From an uncultured Prevotellaceae bacterium (GTDB lineage: Bacteria; Bacteroidota; Bacteroidia; Bacteroidales; Bacteroidaceae), in contig CAMJQA010000009.1 in assembly GCA_946407895.1 (NCBI GenBank), positions 1-64,000 of the forward strand: 64,000 bases of DNA, read 5' to 3'. Numbering within the stretch: position 1 is the first letter of the stretch; every line of letters starts with the position of its first letter. Below are positions 36,921 to 45,695 of the stretch, piece after piece. The notes below the pieces were generated by a model. The model was given only the letters and a program-made list of their open reading frames with translations, searched no databases and was not told where the DNA came from. The position numbers and the translations under genes are program-made.

Positions 36921-39446
36921 ATACTCAGGTTTCGGCCACCCCGCGAATTGGTAGTACTTGTTGTCAAGCCAGAAGGCAGGTCTCTCATAGCTGAAAACAT
37001 ACCTGTTTTGTCCCCAAAACGCCTGGTATCGCGTCTGATAGAACTTACTGTTGTCCTGCATGTGGACGATTTTCAGTTTCGTGCCATCTGTCGCGATGAG
37101 GTTAGGCTTGTTGCCGATGCCCTTATCAACTATATATTTCACGCGCAGGAAGAGTACCGGTTCGTTGAAAATGCTGGTCTTCGTGGTGGCGAAGTCAGTG
37201 TACTTCCAGAGGTAGTCTTCTCCACGTGCCGTTGTCTCTGCCTTTGTGCGTGGTCCTCCGGGAACGATGCCGCCAGGCGTTTCCTGCGGCAGGCGCACCC
37301 ACTTGTCTGCGGCGGCGTACTTGTCGATCTTCTGCTGGGAGGTCACGTCGCTGAGATACATCTTATCCGTAGCACTTGCCCACGGCGACTGCCACAGGGT
37401 CATGCCCACCGAGCGCTCGTTCTCGGTGGGGCCGGCCATGCGCGTCGTGTCATACACCTCGTAATGCTTATACACGCGGTACTGCCAGTTTTGTATGCTC
37501 CCACTGATTCCCTGACATGACATACGTTTGGTTCCGGCCTGGGTCACGTCGGTGATGACGCGTGCAATGGCCTGGCTTCTCGATTCCGGATTATTGTAGG
37601 CCAGGTTGAAGAAGGCGTTGACGGACTTGCTTTGGTACTTTATTTTTGTATTATAGTTCGTGAATTCCCACACACTGTCCCTCACCATATAAATCTTACG
37701 TAAATCGACACCGGTATAGTTTAAGATGTGTTCTCCGATTTTTCCCAGCTTACTTACGGTGAGTTGTATTCCCGAATTTTCCTCAGAGCCGGACAATAAG
37801 GCGTATAGCTCGGACAATTTCATTGCGACGTCCATCATATTGTCTTCCGTGATGAGATCCAAGGCCACATTATCGAAGCTGACGAATGTGGCGAGTTGTT
37901 CCGGCGCGTTGGGGTAGAGATCCGATTTGGGCGAGCCCGCGATGCAGAACCACCGGTCGCCTCCATCGTCCTCCAGCACGTCGCCCAGCATGTAATGTCC
38001 GGCATCCTCCGTTGAGTTCTCGATAGTTTCATTGGGGCCGGCTGTGGCTTCCGGGGCTTGCGTCAGGTCCGTCACGCGATAGACATCGCGATAGTAGCGA
38101 TATTCCTCCTTCACGCCTTCGATAGGCAGTTTCACATCGAACTTCTTGTTGCTGGCCAGTTCCTTACCTGTGGCGTGGCGGATGGCCCATCGCGTCTTGC
38201 TGTCCCGGAAGAAGCCGTCGTAGTTCTCGGTCTTCCTGCCCATCTCGCGCACGTCGAACTTCACGTTCTTCATGTCCTTCTCCAGATTGTTGTACTCGGC
38301 ATGGTGCATGTTCAGTTCCTCATCCTTCGTGCCGTTGGTATAGACGGCCTCCCAGAGCTCGCAGTTCCACGAGGTGGTGAACCACCATGAGTAGCCGTTG
38401 TAGAGCAGGCGCACACCATCGTATCCGACAATATTCTTCAGGACATCCATGTCTTCCATATTCAAGGCTTTCTGAACCACCATATTGTCTTTCCATCCTT
38501 GCTGTACACTCTGCCAGAATCTGTCGTTGTGGAGGTGCAGGTTGGCTTTCTTGAAGTCGGTGAAGAAGGGCACGCCGCTGAAGCCCCACAACTTGCCGTC
38601 CGTGTGCTTGGCTTCGACGTTGCCGTACCATGTAGTCGGATTGCAGATGGCGTAGAGCAGCTCGGCAAAGTTCTGCATGTTCTCCTTGTCGGTCTTCAGG
38701 GCGGTGGGCAGCCAGTAGTTGTCGCCCGTGCTGGCCTTGTAGTACTTGTAGTTCTTGTCGCCCACGGTGTTCACACACACCCAGTGGCTGTCCTCCTTGC
38801 CCTCGGGACCGAAGGCGGGACGCACGCAGATCCAATACTCGGTGACGATGCCGCGGTCGTCGTTGTTCTTCTTCTGGTCATACTTCACCTCCACCTGGCG
38901 GCTCACCACGTCACCGAAGCGGTAGTAGGCCTTGCCCTCGAACTTGCCGTTGTCGCCCTCGCCGCCCTCGCGGTATATAATCTTCTGCAGTCCGGGCACA
39001 GCCTTGATATCGACATCAACAGTGGCCCACTCGGCAGCCGTGCCGCCCTTGTTGTAGGTCATCGAGCCGATCTCAGGGTCGCTCCACTTGTAGGAGGCCG
39101 TGTTCTCGTTGATTCCCTTAGCATCCACCAGGTTGGCGAAGCGCTGTGCTGCGGTCTTCATGTCGTTGGTGTTCACGATGCGGGTGGTGGCGTTTGTGGG
39201 GTCGGCAATGCCGTAGGTAGGTTCGAAGGTCTTGCCCTCGTAGTCCTCCGTAGCGTCATCCACGCTGACCAGCTGTCCCACTACGCTCCAGAACTTGGAG
39301 GCCTTCTGCTGGGCTTCCTGTTCCTTCTCAGCCTCGGTCTTCGGTTTGTCATTCGGTTCGTCATCGTCCGAGCAGGAAGTGACGGTGATGCCAAGACCCA
39401 GCAGAAGGGTTGCTGCGAACATCCAGTTAAATACGTTCTTTTTCAC
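36918..39446 (-). CDS. Large lipoprotein (copy 7 of 8), long C-terminal type
   Basis: TVTSCSDDDEPNDKPKTE; conserved N-terminal region; C-term AGHYMLGDVLEDDGGDRWFCIAGSP...TKTSIFNEPVLFLRVKYI. Confidence 0.87.
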   Translation of the reverse strand: MKKNVFNWMFAATLLLGLGITVTSCSDDDEPNDKPKTEAEKEQEAQQKASKFWSVVGQLVSVDDATEDYEGKTFEPTYGIADPTNATTRIVNTNDMKTAAQRFANLVDAKGINENTASYKWSDPEIGSMTYNKGGTAAEWATVDVDIKAVPGLQKIIYREGGEGDNGKFEGKAYYRFGDVVSRQVEVKYDQKKNNDDRGIVTEYWICVRPAFGPEGKEDSHWVCVNTVGDKNYKYYKASTGDNYWLPTALKTDKENMQNFAELLYAICNPTTWYGNVEAKHTDGKLWGFSGVPFFTDFKKANLHLHNDRFWQSVQQGWKDNMVVQKALNMEDMDVLKNIVGYDGVRLLYNGYSWWFTTSWNCELWEAVYTNGTKDEELNMHHAEYNNLEKDMKNVKFDVREMGRKTENYDGFFRDSKTRWAIRHATGKELASNKKFDVKLPIEGVKEEYRYYRDVYRVTDLTQAPEATAGPNETIENSTEDAGHYMLGDVLEDDGGDRWFCIAGSPKSDLYPNAPEQLATFVSFDNVALDLITEDNMMDVAMKLSELYALLSGSEENSGIQLTVSKLGKIGEHILNYTGVDLRKIYMVRDSVWEFTNYNTKIKYQSKSVNAFFNLAYNNPESRSQAIARVITDVTQAGTKRMSCQGISGSIQNWQYRVYKHYEVYDTTRMAGPTENERSVGMTLWQSPWASATDKMYLSDVTSQQKIDKYAAADKWVRLPQETPGGIVPGGPRTKAETTARGEDYLWKYTDFATTKTSIFNEPVLFLRVKYIVDKGIGNKPNLIATDGTKLKIVHMQDNSKFYQTRYQAFWGQNRYVFSYERPAFWLDNKYYQFAGWPKPEY

Positions 39447-39484
39447 AATGTTATATCCGGTTTTGTTATGATTTGTTTCTGTAA

Positions 39485-42022
39485 TTATAAATCAAGCGGA
39501 TTTGGCCAGCCTGGGAATAGTCCGGTGTGGAGTGAGTTGTCATACCATATCGCCTGTGTATTGTGTACGAAATCATACACTTTAATTGCCCATTGGCCCT
39601 GAAGGTTTAGTTCATATAACGATTTGTCGTCCATCAGTTGCACGATTTTCAGTTTGCGTCCGTCTGTCGAGATGAGGTTGGGCGTCTTGCTGCCGTTATC
39701 CTCTATATACATCACGCGCATGAAGAGTACCGGCTCGTTGAAAATGCTGGTCTTCGTGGTGGCGAAGTCAGTGTACTTCCAGAAGTAGTCTTCCGGACGT
39801 GCCGACGCCTCTGCCTTTGTGCGCGGTCCTCCGGGAACGATGCCGCCAGGCGTTTCCTGCGGCAGGCGCACCCACTTGTCCGCTGCGGCATACTTGTTGA
39901 TCATCTGCTGGGAGGTTACGTCGTCGAGATACATCTTTTCATTCGTACTTGCCCAAGGCGACTGCCAAAGGGTCATTTGCACCGAGCGTTCGTTGGCGGT
40001 AGGGCCGGCCATATTGTCAGGGTCATAGACCTCATAGTGCTCATACACGCGGAATTTCCAGCTATCTATCTTCGCCGTTTCGCCTTGACAATTCGTACGC
40101 TGGTTGCCAGCCTGGGTTACATCAGCGATGACGCGAGCGATGGCCTGACGGCCTGTCGTGCCGTCATCGTAAGCCAGATTGAAGAAGGCACTTGTGGACC
40201 TGCTGTCGAACCAATTCTTTGTTCTAAAATCCTGAAAGTGCCATACGCTGTCCCTTACCATAAAGATTTTACGTAAATCGACACCGGTATATTTTAGGAT
40301 TTGTTCTCCACATTTTCCCAAATCAGAGTTGGTGAGTTTTGCTCCTGTGACCGAACCCGTACCAGTCAAATTCGCGTAAGCGAAGGCCATTCGTACGGCT
40401 GTCTCCATCAGATCGTCCTCCTTGATGATGTTGGTGGCCACGTTGTTCCGAATCTTGATGTTGTCGAAGCTGACGAACATCGCCCTGTGGTCATTTGCCT
40501 TCGGGTAAAATTCCGAGTGGGGCGAACCCAGGATGCAGAACCAGCGGCTGCCTTCCTCGTCCTCCAGCACGTCGCCTATCATGTAGGTGCCGCCGCCCAT
40601 CGACACATTATCTGCCTTGGTGGGAGTGGAGGCTGTGGCTTCCGGTGCTCCCGTCAGGTCCGTCACGCGAAAGACGTCGCGATAGTAGCGATACACTTCC
40701 TCCACGCCTTCGATACGCTTCTTCACGTCGAACTTCTTGTCGCTGGCCAGCTCCTTGCCCGTGGCATGGCGGATGGCCCAGCGCGTCTTGCCGTCACTGA
40801 AGAAACCGTCGTAGTTCTCGGTCTTCCTGCCCATCTCGCGCACATCGAACTTGATGCCCTTCATGTTCTTCTCCGGATTGTTGTACTCGGCATGGTGCAT
40901 GTTCAGTTCCTCATCCTTCGTGCCGCTGGTATAGACTGCCTCCCAAAGCTCGCAGTTCCACGAGGTGGTGAACCACCACGAGTAGCCGTTGTAGAGCAGG
41001 CGCACGCCGCTATTGACAACATCCTTCAGCGCGTCGAGACCGTCCAGGTTGAGGGCTTTCTTGGCAATTTCGGTCTTGCTCCATCCCAGCTGTACACCCT
41101 GCCAGAAGTTCTGGTTGTGCAGGTGCAGGTTGGCCTTCTTGAAGTCGGTGAAGAAGGGCACGCCGCTGAAGCCCCACAGTTTGCCGTCCGTGTGCTTGGC
41201 TTCGACATTGCCGTACCATTTCGACGGATCGCTGATGGCATACAGCAGCTCGGCCAGGTTCTGCATGTTCTCCTTGTCGGTCTTCAGGGTGGTGGGCAGC
41301 CAGTAGTTGTCGCCTGTGCTGGCCTTGTAGTACTTGTAGTTTTTGTCGCTGACCGTATTCAGGCAAACCCAGTGGCTGTCCTCCTTGCCCTCGGGTCCGA
41401 AGGCGGGACGCACGCAGATCCAATACTCGGTGATGGTACCGCGGTCGTCGTTGTTCTTCTTCGCGTCGTACTTCACCTCCACCTGGCGGCTCACCACGTC
41501 GCCAAAGCGGTAGTAGGCACGTCCCTCGAACTTGCCGTTGTCGCCCTCGCCGCCCTCGCGGTAGATGATCTTCTGCAGGCCGGGCACAGCCTTGATATCG
41601 ACATCCACGGTGGCCCACTCGGCAGCCGTACCGCCACGGGTGTAGGTCATCGAGCCGATTTCAGGGTCGCTCCACTTATAGGAGGCCGTGTTCTCGTCAA
41701 TGCCCTTGGCATCCACCAGGTTGGCAAAACGCTGGGCAGCGGTCCGCATGTCGTTGGTGTTCACGATGCGGGTGGTGGCGTTCGTGGGGTCGGCTATGCC
41801 GTATGTGGCCTCGAAGGTCTTGTCCTCGTACTCATCGGTAACGTCATCCACGCTCACCAGTTGTCCCACTACATTCCAGAACTTGGAGGCCTTCTGCTGG
41901 GCTTCCTGTTCCTTCTCTTCTTCACTCTGTGGTTCGTCATCGTCCGAGCAGGAAGTGACGGTGATGCCCAGGCTCAGTACCATTGCGGTGGCCAGCATCC
42001 AGCAACAAACTTTTTCTTTCAT
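39485..42022 (-). CDS. Large lipoprotein (copy 8 of 8), long C-terminal type
   Basis: TVTSCSDDDEPQSEEEKEQ; conserved N-terminal region; C-term paralogous to 36918-39446 (GGTYMIGDVLEDEEGSRWFCILGSP). Confidence 0.87.
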   Translation of the reverse strand: MKEKVCCWMLATAMVLSLGITVTSCSDDDEPQSEEEKEQEAQQKASKFWNVVGQLVSVDDVTDEYEDKTFEATYGIADPTNATTRIVNTNDMRTAAQRFANLVDAKGIDENTASYKWSDPEIGSMTYTRGGTAAEWATVDVDIKAVPGLQKIIYREGGEGDNGKFEGRAYYRFGDVVSRQVEVKYDAKKNNDDRGTITEYWICVRPAFGPEGKEDSHWVCLNTVSDKNYKYYKASTGDNYWLPTTLKTDKENMQNLAELLYAISDPSKWYGNVEAKHTDGKLWGFSGVPFFTDFKKANLHLHNQNFWQGVQLGWSKTEIAKKALNLDGLDALKDVVNSGVRLLYNGYSWWFTTSWNCELWEAVYTSGTKDEELNMHHAEYNNPEKNMKGIKFDVREMGRKTENYDGFFSDGKTRWAIRHATGKELASDKKFDVKKRIEGVEEVYRYYRDVFRVTDLTGAPEATASTPTKADNVSMGGGTYMIGDVLEDEEGSRWFCILGSPHSEFYPKANDHRAMFVSFDNIKIRNNVATNIIKEDDLMETAVRMAFAYANLTGTGSVTGAKLTNSDLGKCGEQILKYTGVDLRKIFMVRDSVWHFQDFRTKNWFDSRSTSAFFNLAYDDGTTGRQAIARVIADVTQAGNQRTNCQGETAKIDSWKFRVYEHYEVYDPDNMAGPTANERSVQMTLWQSPWASTNEKMYLDDVTSQQMINKYAAADKWVRLPQETPGGIVPGGPRTKAEASARPEDYFWKYTDFATTKTSIFNEPVLFMRVMYIEDNGSKTPNLISTDGRKLKIVQLMDDKSLYELNLQGQWAIKVYDFVHNTQAIWYDNSLHTGLFPGWPNPLDL

Positions 42023-42077
42023 TGATAGTTGGTTTTACAAAAAAATTATTGCGTGTACGCGAATAATATAATGGGTG

Positions 42078-42109
42078 CAAAGATATACAATCATCTACAA
42101 TACGCCAAA
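42078..42109 (-). promoter_or_regulatory. Putative Bacteroidales sigma-ABfr-type promoter for the 42022->27132 gene block
   Basis: On the minus strand: TTTG-20 nt-TATCTTTG (TAnnTTTG -7 box with an upstream TTG box) about 60 nt upstream of ATG at 42022. Confidence 0.55.
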
Positions 42110-42215
42110 CTTTTCTTTGTTTTTTTATGCTAATTCACCAAAAATAATGTAGAAAAGACTAAAAGAGGGGGAGGTGAAGCATCCCACGTGCATGATAATT
42201 TTATTTCTATTCTCT

Positions 42216-42322
42216 CTCCGTTTCCATCTCCGTTTCTATCTCCGTTTCTATCTTCGTTTCTCTCTCCGCTCCACCTCCGTTTCCATCTCCGTTTCCATCT
42301 CCGCTTCTATCTCCGTTTCTCT
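42216..42322. repeat. 12-bp tandem repeat array (ctccgtttc(c/t)at), 9 units
   Basis: Eight 12-bp units and one 11-bp unit read directly. Confidence 0.9.
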
Positions 42323-42370
42323 CATAGATTTATTATTTGTCATACTTTTGCCTCGGACATCTCATACTCT

Positions 42371-42433
42371 ACCCAAGGTGTAGCCAAGGTGTAGCCAAGG
42401 TGTACCCAAGGTGTACCCAAGGTGTACCCAAGG
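42371..42433. repeat. 11-bp tandem repeat (a(c/g)ccaaggtgt), ~5.7 units
   Basis: acccaaggtgt|agccaaggtgt|agccaaggtgt|acccaaggtgt|acccaaggtgt|acccaagg. Confidence 0.9.
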
Positions 42434-42538
42434 TTAAAAGGCCGTCATCAGCTTGGGAAGACGCCGAGTAGTGCCTGTATAGGGTATGGGTAGAGCGAAG
42501 GAAGAAGTCTGCAGGGGAATGGGAAGTGCCTATACCAT

Positions 42539-42982
42539 AAACAAAAACAAAGAAAACCCTTTTCATGCGCTCATGGGCTTCACCCATGTGTTATAAGTTC
42601 GTGCCTCACATAAGGAAAGTGAACTTCCCTTCTCTGATGCCCCAATAACAGTCTTACGACTTGAGCGCCTGAAAAGAAAAACAGTAAAAACTGGCTAACG
42701 CCTTTACTATACTCGAGAAACTGTATCCTTCTTCTGCTTTATATTGTTTTTTAGCGTAAGCGGGGTTTTTCTTTCTATGATTTCAAGGCATGAAATGCCC
42801 AGTTTGATGACGGGGATAAATGATGAGAACTTGTTCTCAATCAGGTATCAACGGCAGCAAACGATAATCCTGTCAAGGATTGAAATCATAGAAAGTGTTT
42901 TTACTGTTTTTGTTTTCATCAACTCCCTAAAAGTTGAATAATTTTATTAATAATTTTTGTTTGAATTTTGAGCGAAGCGACC
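42539..42982. repeat. Right arm of inverted repeat (carries a 125 bp insertion)
   Basis: Reverse complement of 26712-27014; interrupted at 42771-42895. Confidence 0.9.
42771..42895. mobile_element. Small TIR-bounded insertion (MITE-like or structured element)
   Basis: Termini CTTTCTATGATTTCAA...TTGAAATCATAGAAAG (16 bp perfect TIR); absent at the homologous site in the left arm; internal hairpins ggcatGAAatgcc, tgagaacTTgttctca, aatccTGTCAAggatt. Confidence 0.6.
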
Positions 42983-43124
42983 TATACTGCGTCCCTTTGG
43001 TAGCAAGAGGCAAGCCAATTACTTTTTTGAACACGAATAACACGAATTTCACAAATATTTTTTGTTGGGCAAGGTCTCAAGCGAATAGTCGCAAGCGACT
43101 GACGAATCGCACGCGCTCGGCTTT

Positions 43125-43196
43125 CTTGCGTCCCTTTGGTAGCAAGCGCCACCCTACGGGATGTCAAGCGGCCGCTTGCTACCAACGGGACGCAAG
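43125..43196. repeat. Palindromic REP-like element
   Basis: Arms cttgcgtccctttggtagcaagcg / cgcttgctaccaacgggacgcaag, 23 of 24 complementary, 24 nt loop; related copies at ~42998 and ~36780. Confidence 0.65.
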
Positions 43197-43410
43197 AATG
43201 TGGGTCATGTGACATATTCGAGAGATTCGTTTCATCTTCAGATGCATTCATATTGCACGTGCTTAACAAAAATGATTCGTCCGATTCGTTAGTTGACTAT
43301 TGTCTTCTTCTGTCACGACTCGGAAGGCCTAAAGCCCTATGATATAGTGCAAAGGAGGAGGTTTAGCCGTTTTTTCTGGGCCAGGTGCACGCTATTTGCT
43401 TATTTTTTTG

Positions 43411-43418
43411 TAACTTTG
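43411..43418 (+). promoter_or_regulatory. Putative -7 box (TAACTTTG) upstream of gpmI
   Basis: TAnnTTTG match 43 nt upstream of ATG at 43461. Confidence 0.45.
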
Positions 43419-43460
43419 CACCCGCAAATGTGAAATGTATATAAAAAGCAATATAAGACT

Positions 43461-44981
43461 ATGGCAAAGAAAGCATTATTGATGATCCTCGACGGATGGG
43501 GCATCGGAAACCGTGGAAAGGGAGATGTCATCTATCAGACACCCACTCCCTATATGGACTACCTGAACGAGACTTACCCCCACTCGCAGCTGCTGGCTAG
43601 CGGAGAGAACGTGGGCCTGCCCGACGGGCAGATGGGCAACAGCGAGGTGGGACACCTGAACATAGGTGCCGGACGTATTGTGTATCAGGACCTGGTGAAG
43701 ATTAACCGTGCATGCCAGGACGGCAGCATAATGAAGAACCCCGAGGTGGTGTCGGCCTACGAATACGCCAAGGCTAACTGCAAGAGCGTACACCTGATGG
43801 GCCTGACCAGCAACGGAGGCGTGCACAGCAGCCTGGAGCACCTGTTCACCCTGGTGGACATTGCCGGAAGGTACGGCATAAAGAACACCTTCGTGCACTG
43901 CTTCATGGACGGACGCGACACCGACCCGCACAGCGGCAAGGGCTTCATTGAGCAGCTCACCGAGAAGTGCGGCCAGGTGCCCGGTGCTGCCATTGCCAGC
44001 ATTGTGGGCCGATTCTACGCCATGGACCGCGACAAGCGATGGGAACGCGTGAAGACGGCCTACGACCTGCTTGTCTGCGGCGAAGGAAAGCAGGCCACCG
44101 ACATGGCCGAGGCCATGCAGGAGAGTTACGACGAGGGCGTGACGGACGAGTTCATAAAGCCCATCAACAACAGCGCGGTGGACGGCACCATCAAGGAGGG
44201 CGACGTGGTTATCTTCTTCAACTACCGAAACGACCGTGCCAAGGAGCTGACCATCGTGCTGACGCAGCAGGACATGCCCGAGCAGGGAATGCACACGATA
44301 CCCGGCCTGCAGTACTACTGCATGACGCCCTACGACGCTTCGTTCCAGGGCGTACACATTCTCTTCCCCAAGGAGAATGTGAACAATACGCTGGGCGAAT
44401 ACCTGAGCCAGAAAGGACTGAAGCAACTGCATACGGCCGAGACGGAGAAGTACGCCCATGTAACGTTCTTCTTCAACGGAGGGCGCGAACTGCCTTATGA
44501 GGGCGAAGACCGCATACTGGTGGCCAGCCCCAAGGTGGCTACGTACGACCTGAAGCCCGAGATGAGCGCCTTCGAGGTGAAGGACAAGCTGGTGGCCGCC
44601 ATCAGGGAGGACAAGTATGACTTCATCGTAGTGAACTTTGCAAACGGCGATATGGTTGGCCATACCGGCGTGTATGAAGCCATAGAGAAAGCCGTGGTAG
44701 CCGTGGACCAGTGCGTGAAGGAGGTAGTAGAAACAGCCAAGGAGGCAGGCGACTACGAGGTTATCATCATTGCCGACCATGGAAATGCCGACAACGCACT
44801 GAACCCCGACGGTACGCCAAACACGGCCCACTCGCTGAACCCCGTACCCTTCATCTACGTGACCGAGAACACCGAGGCCAGGGTAGAGAACGGCGTACTG
44901 GCCGACGTGGCTCCCAGCATCCTGCATGTCATGGGGCTGCCCCAGCCCGAGGAGATGACCGGCAAGTGCCTGATTAAGTAA
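43461..44981 (+). CDS. gpmI: 2,3-bisphosphoglycerate-independent phosphoglycerate mutase
   Basis: [13 protein letters not shown]...[25 protein letters not shown]...[14 protein letters not shown]...[11 protein letters not shown]. Confidence 0.97.
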   Translation: MAKKALLMILDGWGIGNRGKGDVIYQTPTPYMDYLNETYPHSQLLASGENVGLPDGQMGNSEVGHLNIGAGRIVYQDLVKINRACQDGSIMKNPEVVSAYEYAKANCKSVHLMGLTSNGGVHSSLEHLFTLVDIAGRYGIKNTFVHCFMDGRDTDPHSGKGFIEQLTEKCGQVPGAAIASIVGRFYAMDRDKRWERVKTAYDLLVCGEGKQATDMAEAMQESYDEGVTDEFIKPINNSAVDGTIKEGDVVIFFNYRNDRAKELTIVLTQQDMPEQGMHTIPGLQYYCMTPYDASFQGVHILFPKENVNNTLGEYLSQKGLKQLHTAETEKYAHVTFFFNGGRELPYEGEDRILVASPKVATYDLKPEMSAFEVKDKLVAAIREDKYDFIVVNFANGDMVGHTGVYEAIEKAVVAVDQCVKEVVETAKEAGDYEVIIIADHGNADNALNPDGTPNTAHSLNPVPFIYVTENTEARVENGVLADVAPSILHVMGLPQPEEMTGKCLIK

Positions 44982-45023
44982 GGTTCAAATGCCCTTCGGG
45001 CGTTCAAAGTTCAAGGTTCAAGC
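44982..45023. repeat. Dispersed gttcaa(a/g)...cccttcgggcg palindromic repeat
   Basis: ggttcaaatgcccttcgggcgttcaaagttcaaggttcaag; related multi-unit copy at 62286-62378. Confidence 0.6.
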
Positions 45024-45025
45024 AG

Positions 45026-45688
45026 ATGAATGTAAGGATAGAGCCGTCCTGGGGCCAACGCCTGCAGGGGGAGTTCGGGCAACCCTACTTTGCCCAACTC
45101 GTGCAGTTTGTGCGGCAGGAATATGCCGCAGGGGTGTGCTATCCGCCCGGGCCGCTCATCTTCAATGCCTTCAACCAGACACCGTTTGAGCAGGTGCGTG
45201 TAGTCATCCTGGGACAGGACCCCTATCACGGTCCAGGACAGGCGCACGGCCTCTGCTTCTCGGTGAACGAGGGGGTGGAGTTTCCACCCTCGCTGCGCAA
45301 CATATTCCAGGAGATACAGACCGAGACGGGTGCGCCCATTCCGCAAAGCGGGAACCTGACCCGCTGGGCAAGGCAGGGCGTGTTCCTGCTGAACACATGC
45401 CTGAGCGTGAGGGCCCACCAGGCCTTCAGCCATTCGGGCCACGGCTGGGAGACATTCACGGACAGCGTCATCAGCCTGCTCTCGCGTGAAAGGGAGCATC
45501 TGGTATTCCTGCTATGGGGCGCTCCGGCCGGACGGAAAGCAGCACTGATAGACCGCCAGCGCCACCTGGTGCTGCAGAGTGCGCACCCCAGTCCGCTGAG
45601 TGCCTACCGGGGCTTCTTCGGCAACGGCCATTTCAACCAGTGCAACCAATACCTTATTCAGCATGGGCAGCAGCCAATCGTTTGGTAA
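45026..45688 (+). CDS. ung: Uracil-DNA glycosylase
   Basis: [22 protein letters not shown]...[10 protein letters not shown]...[17 protein letters not shown]. Confidence 0.97.
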   Translation: MNVRIEPSWGQRLQGEFGQPYFAQLVQFVRQEYAAGVCYPPGPLIFNAFNQTPFEQVRVVILGQDPYHGPGQAHGLCFSVNEGVEFPPSLRNIFQEIQTETGAPIPQSGNLTRWARQGVFLLNTCLSVRAHQAFSHSGHGWETFTDSVISLLSREREHLVFLLWGAPAGRKAALIDRQRHLVLQSAHPSPLSAYRGFFGNGHFNQCNQYLIQHGQQPIVW

Positions 45689-45695
45689 CATCCTG

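Noticed and set aside
18291-42022. Diversity-generating retroelement target family
   Set aside because: Variable C-termini suggested it, but no reverse transcriptase and no template/variable repeat pair were seen, and variation is spread over whole domains.
40301-42025. Long + strand ORFs opposite the lipoprotein genes (574 aa here; also 27438-29105, 35128-36531, 38499-39602, 30814-31806)
   Set aside because: Exact antisense mirrors of well-supported minus-strand CDSs; low-complexity Val/His/Gly-rich translations repeat because the sense genes are paralogous.
42174-42394. Small ORFs with LRFHLRFYLRFSLR / SVSISVSISAS repeats
   Set aside because: Translation of the 12-bp tandem repeat; no independent coding evidence.
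42216-42433. Possible CRISPR array
   Set aside because: Units are 11-12 bp and contiguous, without spacers; no cas genes in the window.
42866-42895. aggattgaaatc fragment resembling a CRISPR repeat end
   Set aside because: Single occurrence, part of a TIR hairpin, no spacer periodicity.
43476-44927. 483-aa minus-strand ORF opposite gpmI
   Set aside because: Antisense of a clear gpmI; codon-bias artefact.
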